Shown piece after piece: positions 9,984 to 22,150 of a DNA stretch of 64,000 nt. How positions within the stretch are numbered: the stretch's first letter is position 1; each line of letters opens with the position of its first letter. Source of the stretch: Catonia carolina. Lineage: Eukaryota; Arthropoda; Insecta; Hemiptera; Achilidae. Under the pieces are notes generated by a model. It was not told where the DNA came from. It did not search any database and was given only the letters and a program-made list of their open reading frames with translations. The stretch covers positions 36,134,401 through 36,198,400 of the forward strand of contig JAQMRL010000004.1 in assembly GCA_035578175.1 (NCBI GenBank). Direction: 5' to 3'. A program made the translations under genes and the position numbers.

Positions 9984-10190
9984 TGTGTGACGTCTAAAAC
10001 GAAATGTAGCAGAGACCTCTTGGTCTGAATACCAGACGATACACATATTTTATAAACGGGAAACGTACCACTGCGTACCTCTTCTCCTGAAAGTATAATT
10101 CCTCTCCGCTCGTTAAATTAAATATATTTAATTAGAAATTGAGCAGCTAATCGTAAAGTACAGTAATAAACATTAAAAATATAAATAGAT

Positions 10191-11022
10191 TTAGCAAAAG
10201 TGTAATTAATACATTTTCATCTTTTCTACAAAATCATTTTGGAATTACTTAACCGCTATAGCGAAAATATTTAACAGCCGTGCAGTTCAGTCGTGTAGTC
10301 GTTAGTGTGAAAATATTTAGCAGTCGCGGGTTTATTAAGAAATACTTAGGTTATTCATAAAAGTGTCTGGTTACTTCTGGAGAATCTTCCCTTCGTTGTT
10401 TTATGCATGTTCAAGGATGTTTACTGTGATTAATGTCTGTATGTGTATGTGTATTCTTTCACTAATGTGGATGTGAATATAAAGTTCAGACATTTTCTAA
10501 AAGTTGGTGATTAAAATATAATAAATTTTGAAATTATTGTCTTAAGAACTTCCATGAAAGGCCAAAGTAAAATGTTGAATGAACAGAAGGAAGAAGAAAA
10601 ATCTCCAGTAAAAATAATGCTGAGAATGTGATCAACAATAATCGCATCCAAAATTTGAAGAATTAAAAATTATTCTTTTCAACACTATGAATATATTTAT
10701 AATCAATGTGTACTTTCCGTTCTTTCATACGCTGCACAAACATTGCCTTTACGAAAGGTCTGATGTAGAAGCTTGATAATTCACCATAGAAACGAATCCA
10801 TGGTAGGATTGACACAAAACATTCAACTGAGTAAGAAATAAGGACATTCGATAGAAACTGATATAGTGAAGTGGAGGAGAGATGTTGGGAGTCCCTGCAA
10901 GAGATTCCAATAATTCATTAGTTTTTTCTGTTGTGAGTTGGAACAAGCGGGAGCCTTGATTGCGAGAAGAAGGAGAAGAAGAAGACTAATATAATAGACT
11001 ACAATTACAACAATTTAATATT
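10191..11022. other. AT-rich sequence, no firm gene
   Basis: No recognisable protein. A purine-rich AAGAAGGAGAAGAAGAAG tract at 10963-10984 looks like the AAG tail of an RTE-type LINE, but I see no matching coding fragment beside it. Confidence 0.45.
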
Positions 11023-11235
11023 AAAATGGCGATTGGCCGGACAAATTTTGGAGCAAACAGATGATTGATAGAACAAGGAGATTCAACTAACAGCCAGGGC
11101 ATCCATAGTAATGCCCTGGCTGAAGAAAAGTGGTTGAGGTGATCCACAAACAGAGTGGAGAGATGACTAAAATTAACAGCAGGATGTAACTGGACACAAA
11201 AGGCGCAGAATAGGGGATTATGAGGGTAAACAAGA
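11023..11235 (+). pseudogene. LINE ORF2, extreme C-terminal fragment
   Basis: Read across frameshifts, the plus strand gives KWRLAGQILEQTDD, then GDPQTEWRDD, then AGCNWTQKAQNRGL. This is the KWxxAGHI, GRPQTRWRDD, AGxNWxxxAQDR arrangement found at the C-terminus of many insect non-LTR retrotransposons. It contains a 12-bp perfect hairpin at 11091-11122 that disrupts the frame. No tail or target duplication is evident. It is a short decayed relic. Confidence 0.6.
11091..11122. repeat. Perfect 12-bp stem hairpin
   Basis: CAGCCAGGGCAT at 11091-11102 and its exact reverse complement at 11111-11122 enclose an 8-base loop. It lies within the decayed LINE fragment and looks like a small inverted duplication. 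Confidence 0.85.
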
Positions 11236-12663
11236 GAAGTTTATCCCCAGCACTGTATTATTTTATATCTTTTTATTTTAAATTTACTGCAACTAATTAC
11301 TTAAAACTAACGAACAGATTTTGTTTAGCGATATTAATTCCCTCCCACACATCTATAATCATACCGTCACCTTCTGGTGCTAGCACTTATTTTTTAATGT
11401 CACTTACACAGTGTTCTATAAGCATATTAATTTCTCAAATCTCTATCTAAATCCTATCATTAATTTATAACTTATGTAAATATAAATATACATGCCTTAA
11501 AAGTAACTTAATAATATTTATAGCTAACCCATTTTAGTAATTTATATTATTTACATGACTTAAATGTAATTTACAGTTTAACAGTATCTTTAATAGATTT
11601 TTTAAAACACTAAATCTACAGGTTTAGTCCTTTTCAGTCACCTAACTATTACACTATTATCCAACAGTTGAAATACTTCAATGTTGACGTGATCATGAAG
11701 ACGATCTTCATGTGTTTTTTGGCAATCCAGCGCTGTAAGATGACTGGCTGATGACGAAGAATATTTTTTTGTGGTTACAGCATCAAGATAGGTCAAACGA
11801 AGAGTGAACTGAGGTATACTTGTAGACAATTTCCAAGAAGTAAGAGAAGTTAGATAAACAATTTATTTTTCCTGTTAATCCTGGCGAAGAAAATAAAAAT
11901 TTATATAGGTGTTTAAAAATAATACTAATATTCTTAAATCCAACAGTGTCTCATGTTTAGTTTTTACTATAAAATTCTCGTTTAATTAAAATTTATCTTT
12001 TATTACTCAGTAATGTTTACACCAAGCAGAGTATAAGCGATACAATGGCGTTGTATTTACGAACTTTTATTAAATAAAAACAAAAACGATTCGAACTTTA
12101 TAAAACACTTTTAGTAACAACGCATTATATTCTTTCATTTATTTTTAACGAGAAAAAATTATGAAAAAATTATTAGAGGTAAAATTGCTTATAGCTGTTA
12201 AAGAATATAATACTCTTTCTCCAGTTTAAAACAAGTGTGAAAATTGTTTGTGTAATTTTTCATAGTTTTTACGATTTAAAATTTTTCGTTTTGTTTTTAC
12301 AATACAGACACAGAATAGTTCAATTTCAATTTAAACAAACAATAAAACGGAACAATTAATTTTTTTACATTAAAATTTTTACTATTAAAAAAACTCGAAT
12401 TTATGTGCAGAAAAATCTAATATTTTCTTTTCGTTTTTTTCAATTTACCAGTTGTTCGCCTTGATTTATCTCATATATTTTTGTAATATTTTTTCTACTG
12501 TTATTTAGGTAATGTATGCGTACGTAGTAGTGTAAAGGGTGAGAAATTGTCAAATAAATTACATTCTATTTTTACAAACTAACCAAGAAATTAATTAATA
12601 AAAGAGAAAACAAATCAATTCTAGGATGATCATTCGAAAAAAGAACACAATAACAACAAGAAA
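11236..12663. other. AT-rich sequence, no gene
   Basis: I see no gene, structured RNA or named repeat. Poly-A and poly-T runs dominate. Confidence 0.55.
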
Positions 12664-12716
12664 AAATCTGGTGTGAAACACTCACTCTCTATCTTGCCAA
12701 TGTAAAGAATGAACCA
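12664..12716 (-). repeat. Repeat R, 3'-end fragment (copy a)
   Basis: The reverse complement gives GCAAGATAGAGAGTGAGTG and TTTCACACCAGATTT. That is the end segment found in the longer R copies, here with the hairpin stem damaged. Only about 50 bp are preserved. Confidence 0.55.
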
Positions 12717-13385
12717 TGTAACTTAATTATGTTTAATCATTAGCAAATATATTGTTTTTATTTGTAACAGTGTATTTCTTTTACGATCAGTTTATAAACA
12801 CAAAAACTTTAAGCAAAGCCGAAAAAGCCTGAGTAATGTCCTTGGAAATTAAAATAAAAACCACACTCAGTAGTTTGTTTCAACAAGACTAAATGTGAAG
12901 AAAAATATAATGTACAAAACTAAACTTGATGAACTGTGGATCAATATCTTGAAACACAAAGTTGTTGAAGCTTGAGATGATGACTATGATAGAGATGATA
13001 ACGATGCCTATTTTGAGATGACGATGATTAGTAGTTGAAGTCAAAAAGAAAAAGAATGTTTAAATTAAAACCGTTGAGGTAAGTCCAGTGTTTTAAAACG
13101 TTTCAGTCTGTGAGTATCTTCGCTGTTGCCGTGGAGGTTAATAGCTAATGGATTCTGATGATCTTCTAGTTTTTTTAAATGTTTTCGCTATGTTGTTAAA
13201 TTTCTTCTTTTATGGAGGGCAGGTTTAAGTCATTGTGTAGTATTCCATTGGTTACGTACCATGGGACTGCAGTGATTAGTCTCAGGCATTTTGATTGGAA
13301 GCGCTGCAGTATTTTTATATTTTATAAACTAGCTGTATCCCATAGCTCTAACCGAAAAGTCCAAACTGGTTTTAGAAAATAAAAT
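12717..13385. other. AT-rich sequence, no gene
   Basis: Nothing recognisable. A short run of GATGATGAC-like triplets lies near 12975-13030. Confidence 0.5.
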
Positions 13386-14098
13386 TTAGAATATTAAATA
13401 AAAAACAACCTAATTTTAATCAAGAATGAATGACGCAAAATTAAAATAAACCTCTCTAGAACTTAAAAATACGGAAAATTACTAACTAACGCTATTAGCT
13501 CTGTAGAAAAACTTGTTTGGATTTAAAGTTGTAGGTTTTTTAATTTCCCATAACGTTAAATATAAACTTTATTGTAAAGTTCATACTAAGAATGCAATCT
13601 TAAAAAAAGCAACTAACTTATTTACCGATTTTGATGAGAAATATACAAAAAATCACTAATTGACTCTAAACTAAGCGTTGTAGAAAACATTTTGAAATAA
13701 AACCAGTATTAGGTTATCTCCGACAACTTTAACTACATAGGCTACAATATTGTTCCATAAAATACATTAAGGCCGTAATTTTATAAATATTTACAAGGAA
13801 AGCACAGCTTTTCCAAGTATTTAAGCAAACCGTAAATGATACGATTTTTTAAAAAAATCGTAGTAGCCATTTTTTTAGAAAATCGCATTAAAGTTAAAAA
13901 TCACGCTAATAATTTACTACATACTTTCGGTTAACTGATTATGATGAAAATTTTCGTGTCGAATCCCCTTGTAATAATTTAAGTTTCAAATTTCAATTTC
14001 GTGCGCTATTCCGTTGTTGAGATATTTTTTTCACACAGTGACCAATCGCTAAAAATATGTTTGTTAGGTTTAAGGGGACTTAAAAAATATGTAACGAA
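13386..14098 (-). repeat. Repeat R, copy b
   Basis: This is a dispersed non-coding repeat on the minus strand. It is recognised by segments shared with 18430-19290 and 21108-21940: the AACATGTTTTTAGC-AATTGGTC start, GACCCGACACGAACATTTTC, the CAAAAACGGC block, and three repeats of a module around TTTAGCGxxAAxTAGTGATTTT. The CA/GT tract of other copies is reduced here to CACACAGTGACC near 14032. Its terminal hairpin is missing. Confidence 0.75.
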
Positions 14099-15006
14099 GA
14101 TAATTATCATGAAAAGGTATTTCCTAGTGATAAAAAAAAATAATTTATTATCTTTCATTATTGACATTATAGAAAGTTTTCAGACAAAATCTTTATCATC
14201 AGCTCATACGGTATCATGGTATATACGAAACAAATAGTATACGTGTAACGTATTTATGTTTTCAGCATATGACTTAACTAAGTAAAACAGGAAATTACAC
14301 GATTTTTTCCAAAACGATCAATATAATCATTACGCTAAAAATTACAAACATTTTCACTGAAACCAATTAAGGTGTATGACAGTGCTGCAAGACGATTTCA
14401 AAGATTACAATTCAAATTTTTAAGAATTATTACAAAGATAAACAAAATTTATTTTCGTTTAGAATAATGCTAATGGGTTCTACTCTCATTTAATTAATTT
14501 TAAAATATCGTTTTTTTTTACTTTTTATTATCTGTTGCACTAGTTGTAGTCACAAATTTGAAAAAAAAGTTTAAAAAAATAAGTTATTGTCTAACGTTAT
14601 CGTTAATCATCCAGTGTTGATAAGACTAAAGCAAAAACCAATCTGTGTTGTAACTACTGATTCCCAACGAGTACGAATTCCATAAACGACTTTTTAATAT
14701 AACAATTTGTTTTAAATTTTGTTTTTAAAAGATATTTAGCTCGTATTTAATTGTAAATTTTGATTAAGTTTTTTTTATTGTAATCATGTTTTGTGATATT
14801 AGAGTAAGTTGTAGGCTATTATTTTTTTACAAATTCTCTTAGTATCAAATCTAGAGATATAATCGAAAACTTTTAACCAATAGTAAATTAATTTGTTTGT
14901 CTTTAATCTTATATCTAGTCCTTATATCTTGTATCTAGCATTGTATCTCTAGATTCTATCACTTTTCCTTGACGTAGTTGTAAAAAAGTTTTACATTGAA
15001 GCATTT
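14099..15006. other. AT-rich sequence, no gene
   Basis: No gene seen. Segments at 14870-14960 repeat TATCTAGTCCTTATATCTTG-like motifs. Confidence 0.5.
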
Positions 15007-15680
15007 CTTCGATTCACAAATAAAAAAAATTATATTAACGTTTGCAAAAATAAACAAACTATAAATGAAAAACAAATAATTAAACCTTATAAACAGTTCA
15101 CATGCTACAAAATTAACCAGAAACTTGTTAAAATCTTATCATAATTTGACATTGCATTGCTCATATAAATATTACACTGAAATGTTTTTATTAAAAATGA
15201 TTAAAATATGCGTTACTCCTTAACGACCTTCTGGTAGATTTTTCTTTATAATTCAGATAAAATTCACCCTTCGATTCACATACAAAAAAAAATTAAATAA
15301 AAGTTCGCAAAAATAAAAAAATAAATGATATAAAAATGATTAAACCTTAATAACAGTTCACATATTCTACAAAATTAACCAGAAACTAGTTGAAACCTTA
15401 TCAAAATTTGACATTGCATAGCTTATAAAAATATTACAGTGAAAGGGTTTTATTAAAAATTAAAATATTAGTTACTCCTTAAGGTATGTAAAACAAACCT
15501 ATTATATAATTTATATTATTATATCCTATTATATAATATTCTACAAAATTAACCAGAAACTAGTTGAAACCTTATCAAAATTTGACATTGCATAGCTTAT
15601 AAAAATATTACAGTGAAAGGTTTTTATTAAAAATTAAAATATGCGTTACTCCTTAAGGTACGTAAAACAAACCTTCATAT
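15007..15680. repeat. Three tandem copies of an AT-rich unit
   Basis: Three successive units share CTACAAAATTAACCAGAAAC, then TTTGACATTGCATAGCT, AAATATTACAGTGAAAGG and GTTACTCCTTAAGG. They lie at about 15007-15236, 15270-15485 and 15538-15680. The second and third are the most alike. Spacings are about 255 and 180 bp because the third unit lacks the first segment. This is a degenerate tandem repeat, not coding. Confidence 0.75.
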
Positions 15681-16575
15681 GTAATGAACCTACATTTGTC
15701 TTTATATTCGAATAAAATTCACGTTCAACCTGAAAGTGCTACTATATTTTTTTTAACAAAAAGAAAGTTTTTGATTATTTCCTGAAGTATTATTTTAGCT
15801 AATAAAAATGCCATCCTTGTAACATAATACAATACCGAATTATTTTTTATTGAAAAGAAATAAATTACAAAAATATATTTCTTAATATGTTATTTCAAGG
15901 GTTTTTCAAAGTTCAAAATTATATTAGGAAATTCGAAAGAGTGAAAATACTGTTATTTTAGGGTACATTCCATTTTATGGGTTTACAACGGTTTATGGAA
16001 ATTATATTGGTTTAAAAGAATTCTTTCAATAGCTAAGTCATGACATGTGGTTTGACTACTACATTTTTTATTGTTTTCTTATCAATGTAGCAATCAATTT
16101 TGTTAAACTAATTTTCGGAATAATAACTTTTGGACAGGGAGAATTTTTACCAGATACTTTTACTAATTTTAAATTATAAATTAACTAATAATTAATTTAC
16201 CTGGTAATAAATAGATGATCAGCAATAAATTGTGATTCATATTTAGAGATCTTATTGTTGATAGGGATTTACAGGTCATTATAGATTATTAATCAAGGTA
16301 AACACAATGAGGATTCCATGGATAACTGCACTGTCTCACAGAACTTTCACCCCCGTCTTAAATAAAAATTAATAAGAAATCAAATGTATTTTTTTTATAT
16401 ACAACAAAAAATTAGTCAGTTTTTATTAATTTGTATTTTTTAATTTAAATAACGAAATAAAAATATAAATCAATATAATGTCTTTATTATTCCATTAATT
16501 TATATTTTAATTATTTTGTTTTATTTTCGGATAAAATTGTGATTACATCATTAAACACGTATTATAGATTACTTT
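15681..16575. other. AT-rich sequence, no gene
   Basis: I see no gene or nameable repeat in this stretch. Confidence 0.55.
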
Positions 16576-16802
16576 GAGTGCGATATTTTAGCGTCGTACT
16601 AAACGTACCGAACGAAGGTCCGAGCCCGACTAAGCTCTCCATGCCGACGCCGGCTTCCAACGAACCCCTTCCATGTTCCTTCCACACCACCGACATAACC
16701 CACTCTATTCCACGCCATCCCGGAGCTCCCATCTTCAGCTATTTTCTCTCTTCTTCTAAACCCTTCAACGACTCTTTCCTATTCTTTCTTTGTTCCTCGT
16801 AA
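16576..16802. other. GC-rich block of unknown origin
   Basis: The base composition changes sharply from AT-rich flanks to a C-rich plus strand containing GAGCCCGACTAAG and CCGACGCCGGC. Open frames cross it on both strands without recognisable domains. It probably derives from a mobile element end, but I cannot assign it. Confidence 0.45.
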
Positions 16803-18082
16803 TGATTTAACAGATATGTTTTACACAATAAGTGTTTTTAAATAGGTCTATATTAATTTACGGTTAATCCTTTTCTACTTCATATTTCTACCCCGGTTTA
16901 ATATTTAGATTATCATTAATATTCCACAGATGCACAAGTATATAGAATTTTATTAGTTTGATAAAATGAAGTTCTTAATTTTACAAAATAAGTATAAATT
17001 CTCACTTCAACAAAAATCTAATATGTTTATTTCTTAAATACCAAGTATACCGATTCTAGAAATATATCCTCGATTAACTCTTCGAACACTAATTCCGAGA
17101 TCGCACCGATAGACTTGGCTTATTTTATCCATCTTTTATCCAAAAAACTTTAAATTTTTATGAGACATTAAGAAAATTTCGAGAGATGTTTTAAAAAACA
17201 AACATGAAACTCCGTTTTTTACGCCAGTTACAGCGAATTTACGAAAAATTTGTAATTTAGGCAATGTCGCGCGTTTTTGTCAAAATGTGGCAATAATTTT
17301 TTTTATTTTATTTTTATTTTTTAAACTGGTATTATAGAAAAATGTCTAGCAAAAAATTTTATATACCAAACACCCTCGCTTACCACACTATACGACTATT
17401 CAAGCGTATGTAAGAGTCAAGTGAATAAGTAAAATGCAGGCCGTAAAAATTTCTTTCTTTTAGCTGATGTCATTGAACCATTCCTACAGTTTTTTATATG
17501 ACATAATGTTTTTTTTATATGAAACCATGGAATTTTGTTAACACGTGCATGCAGAAACAAATTATAAAAGATAACATTAGAATATTTTAGTTCCATTGTC
17601 AAGAATGTCTGAAAATAGGCTATTGTACGAACTTTGGAGCGTTTATTCCCTTTTATACGTCATATTCAATTCAACCGGTTTTGCTATAATAGCAACATTG
17701 AACAATTTACCATTTAAGCTTTCAAAAGCGATTATAACTCTATTTTTTAAGTGAGATTCGGCCTTTACACCGTTTTCTTTAAAAAATCCGGAATTGAGTG
17801 GTATTCCAACATTCACAAACCAATAGAAAATTTTTCCACTAATCTGAGTGTATTTCTAAATAGCTTATTTTCTTCCTCATACCTTCAGCTATTATTTAAT
17901 TATAATGTTTACTGGTGTGCGCGTACAATGACGCGTAATAGTAAACTATTACACAAACTGTTGAGTATTTTATACACTTGTCATCTAACAACCATATATG
18001 GGCTACCCGGCTTCTAAGGGTTAAAACCTTTTCTTGTAACATTTTACTCATTAATTTATTATGTTATATAACATACGAAACT
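16803..18082. other. AT-rich sequence, no gene
   Basis: No recognisable gene or repeat. Short open frames here are what AT-rich DNA gives by chance. Confidence 0.55.
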
Positions 18083-18328
18083 TCCAAATACACAATAGAA
18101 GACTCTCACTTGATTAAAAAGTCAATATATCCTTTTGAATATCAAGTATCCATCATCAGTTTTAATATAAATATATCAGTGCATGCACACCTTCGTCAGT
18201 TTTTTATAACGATACCACTGGTGTGTGCATTGATGGTATTTTATATTGCAAATGATGATGGATACTTGATATCCGAAAAGGACCTATTAATTTTTTAATC
18301 AGGTGAGAAACTTCTATTAAGTATTTGG
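18083..18328. mobile_element. Foldback or MITE-like element, 246 bp
   Basis: Arms at about 18083-18192 and 18221-18328 are inverted repeats with small mismatches. The tips are CCAAATACACAATAGAAG on the left and CCAAATACTTAATAGAAG read inward from the right. The core ATCAAGTATCCATCATCA is exact in both arms. No protein is encoded. Open frames across it merely read the two arms. Confidence 0.7.
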
Positions 18329-18429
18329 TGGTTTTTTGAGTTTTTTGGTCGAGTTTGATACTTAGAGCCTTTATGCTGAGGTAAACCTGTATGCTGAGGT
18401 AAAATTAACATGACTTGTATGCTGTGGTG

Positions 18430-19290
18430 TGTAGAAGTTCAACTTCCTACGTTTTCAGACCCCCTGAACCCAAAAAAACATGTTTTTAGCAATTGGTCTG
18501 TGCGTGTGTGTAAGCAGAATATCTCAAGAACCAAACATTGTAAGAACTTGAAACTAGAAACTTAAGTTAGACACCACTAGAGGACCCGACACGAACATTT
18601 TCATCAAAATCGGTCAACGGGAAGTAGTAGTTCATTCGTATCATTTTTTACTATTTTTCGAGTTTCTCAAAAACGGCTCCTACGATTTCTTTTGTAAAAT
18701 CGCCTAATTTACTACATTTTTTTGCTCTAAAAGATAGGGTAGGCGCCATGTCTGCTGAAATTCTTAATGAGGCTGTTTTCTTGTAAAACAAATTGTTTTT
18801 TTAAGATTACGACTTTAATATGCATTTAAGCGCAAAAATGTATCAATGAAAAGTTATAGAGAATTTAAAATTCTACAACTTTTATTTCAAACTTTCTTTT
18901 GTATAATGCTTAGTTTAGCGGTAATTAGTGAATTTTTCACAAAATCATGTAAAAAATCGATTTTTTTAAAGATTTCAGCTTTATTATGCATTTTACGACA
19001 AAAAAGTATAATCATATTTATAGGAAATTAAAAGATCTACAACTTTTATTAAGAGCATTTTTCTCTACAGAGCCTAGTTTAGCGTGAAAGAGTGATTTTC
19101 CGTATTTTTAAGCTAAACTGAGGTTGATTTTCACTTTACATCTTTCACTCATGATTAAAATAAGATTATGTTTTTTGAGGTTAGTTTTTTTGTTTATTTC
19201 TAATGTTTTATTACTAACGTTAAGTTATATTATTAATTATTTGCATTGGCAAGAAAAAGTTGTGTGAGTGCTTCACACCTGATTTTTTTT
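18430..19290 (+). repeat. Repeat R, copy c (most complete)
   Basis: This is the longest plus-strand copy. The order is: CCCTGAACCC and AACATGTTTTTAGCAATTGG, a short GT tract (about 18500-18513), the GACCCGACACGAACATTTTC segment, three related sub-modules, and a terminal hairpin GTGTGA-GTGCT-TCACAC at 19262-19278 followed by CTGATTTTTT. It has no coding capacity. A terminal hairpin followed by a short CxxG-like end recalls a non-autonomous Helitron, but that is inference. Confidence 0.75.
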
Positions 19291-21107
19291 AATGACAATA
19301 ATAAGAGGTTCTATTAAAATAAGTTCTATGAAAGAATGAGAATTTACTCAGATATTAGGTTTCGGTGTATTGAATCTGTCAACAACATTGAGTAATTTTC
19401 TATGTCATGATTGCAACATTATATATTGCAAGGGTCGTAAAATTGTCAACCAATCGTAAAGCTTTCTAGACAACCCCTCAATACAAGTATGATGTGAGGG
19501 AATGTTTCTGAAAGGTTACCATATTAATCGTTCATATCCACCATTGGTTTTCATCAAAACATTTAGAAAATGATGCAGAGAGCAGAAAAACTATTGCACC
19601 TATATCAAAATAAAGAAATCCTAAGGTTCTTACCAGTTCGATTCTCTGTTCATAATAACTACTCGTATTATTATTATAGTAAACTTCTGAACATCATTAC
19701 GTCTAAAACTATGTATTATAACTAAATAAGTCCTCATAAGGGTATGCCAATTTGTAATAGATTATTATTTAATATCATATTCTTTATTGGTGTTGTATCA
19801 GCTTTCAGGTTTGATTTTATTATTATTCCATTTACCTTGTCTCCTATTTCGTTCAATAAAACATTATTCACATTTAACACATTATGGTTTTTATTTAATC
19901 AATAATTTTCATAATTACAATCACTACTTTCACTGTTCAAGTGTAATTCTAAAATAATGCTCCTGTTCTTAATACTGTTAAATCAACTCACTGGTTTTAT
20001 TTGATTTGAAAAATTATTATATCTCCATAATTATTTATTAATTGATCATAATTACACATTCCTTATTATACATTCATTATACTTCATTATTTCTTCATTA
20101 TTATTTCATCATTACATAATATTCTTTATAATTACCATCATACTAATTTTCATAATCTTTAAAAATGTCTGTTTTGAAATGTAGGTTAAATATACATGTA
20201 TTTTTATTATTTGTTAGTTGTTCATTAATTTGTTTTTCTTTTAAATGAGTCTTTTTCTTATATTACAATTATGTTATAATTAAATCTTATTATAGTTATG
20301 ATTTATATTTAAAAAAATAATTTTGTGAATGGGACGTTGAAAATAAAACGCCCTGTCAGCTTGAGGCTTTACGTCCCATTAAAATAATTTACAATCTTTT
20401 ATTTCTTCTTCTTAGTTGCTTAGTAACCATATTTTGTTTATGAAAATTAAATAATTTTTAAATATTTTATTTTAAACAGCTGGATTTATTGATATTTATT
20501 TCAATGTACTCAAATATAAACAAATCCAGATGTCCGTCAATTTTGTATAATTACAACTATTATACTTCAGATCATTTTAATTAGGGAAGGTTTAGCGATA
20601 ATAGATGTACGTTTTCCCTTCGTAGCACTACACTAATATTTATCTTTTGTTTGATAAATGAGTGTCCATTTTTTAGAATATGCAAATGTGACACAATATA
20701 CAAGCGCACCCAGTTATCCTAACGCAAATTTATAAAAGTAGTAGTATTTGCTAACGTGGTATATGCGTACCCTTGGGGTACATGTTGATGTTTTGACTGT
20801 GATGAGAGATAGTTTTAATCGTGTTTAAAGGTGTGAGAATATGTTTGAGTGTTGTGTAAATACACTTTTTATTTTAGTAATATTAACGCATACAAGCTTT
20901 ACAAAAAAAAAATTAAATTTTGTACAACATATCTGCTTTAATGAAGTCGTGATCTTGGCACACTAAATCTATTATCCATACAATAAAATATTGGCTAGTT
21001 GAATGTAAGCACTTGGTTTTTTTCATTTGGTTAGAATCAAGTACTACCGTAAACACTAAATTATAGCTTTTTGTTGATATCATTGGTAAAGGTATAAAAA
21101 GTAAAAA
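19291..21107. other. AT-rich sequence, no gene
   Basis: No gene is seen. One feature stands out: AATGGGACGT at 20328-20337 and its exact reverse complement at 20371-20380 flank a more GC-rich 33-bp centre. Confidence 0.55.
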
Positions 21108-21940
21108 GTCTGGTGTGACACACTCACACAACTTTCCCTTGCCAATGTAAATAATGACCAATATAACCAAACATTAGATAAAAAAACTAATCTCAAAAAA
21201 CTTAACCTTATTTTAATCATAAGTGAATGATGCAAAATGAAAATCAACCGTAGTTTGGCTTAATAATATGTAAAATTACTCTTTCACGCTAAACTAGGCT
21301 CTGTAGAGAAAAATACTTAAAACGTAAGTTGTATCTGTTAATTTTCCATAAATTGTATTATACACTTTTTGTCATAAAATGCATTCTAAGGCCGAAATCT
21401 TTAAAAAAATAATTTTTTACAGATTTGCATGAAAAAAAACAGAAAATCACTAATTACCGCTAAACTAAGCGTTATACAAAAAAATTTTGAAATAAAAGTT
21501 GTAAATTTTTGAATTGTCTACAACTTTTGTTATACAATTTTGCGCTAAAATACGTATTAAGACCTCAATCGTAAAAAGACAAGAACATTTCTTTCCTACA
21601 TGAATTATTTTTTCTACAAGAGCACAGCCTTCCCAAGAATTTTAACAAACATGGCGCCCACCCTATTTTGTAGAACATAAAAAACATAGTAAATGAGGCA
21701 ATTTTTCAAAAAATCATAGGAGCCATTTTTAAGAAAACTGCAAAAAGTAAAAAATTACACGGCTAAACTACTAATTCCGGTTAACCGAATTTGATAAAAA
21801 TGTTCGTGTCGAGTCCTCTAGTGGTATCTAACTTAATTTTCAAGTTTTAACGTACAGTGTTTCGTTCTTGAGATATTCTGTTTACACACACACACACACA
21901 CACACGCACACACACAGACCCGCTACATCGCTTCAAGATG
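21108..21940 (-). repeat. Repeat R, copy d, with CA microsatellite
   Basis: This is a nearly complete minus-strand copy. The terminal hairpin (GTGTGA/TCACAC stem) is at 21113-21129. The CA tract at about 21881-21916 sits at the same internal position as the GT tracts of copies c and e and is expanded. Sub-modules match copy c in order. Its start is rearranged, reading AGCGATGTAGCGGGTCTG. Confidence 0.78.
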
Positions 21941-22150
21941 ATTAAAAATGCTGTAAGTACGTCAGGTGCAATATGATTATTCATTTTTTTAATTGAACCA
22001 AATAACATTGTGTAAAATCTGTAGAATTGTTTCTTCTTAGGTTTCAGGTAGCGCATATATAAATGTACGGTAATATAATAATTTTAATGTAAATAATTTA
22101 TTAAAAATGTTAGTTTACAAATGGTTTTTTTATTTTAAATAACACCTTAT

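Larger units (their letters stand above)
8340..10190 (+). pseudogene. J2 Jockey-type LINE remnant with two nested insertions
   Basis: Three pieces form one ORF2 C-terminal region. At 8340-8450 it reads LNLCVKILIYK then LRPIWSYGVQLF. At 9362-9593 it gives SFYVSNKTVHDDFKVPTI and EHPNQLAQYLYG. At 9984-10030 it gives RRLKRN and then decays into the 3' UTR, which matches 840-965. A mariner splits the first and second pieces at a TA, and SINE B splits the RRLKR motif. The order of events is LINE first, then the two insertions. Frameshifts and stops make it non-functional. Confidence 0.8.

Noticed and set aside
15007..15680. CRISPR-like array
   Set aside because: Only three long degenerate units without regular spacers, in a eukaryotic context.
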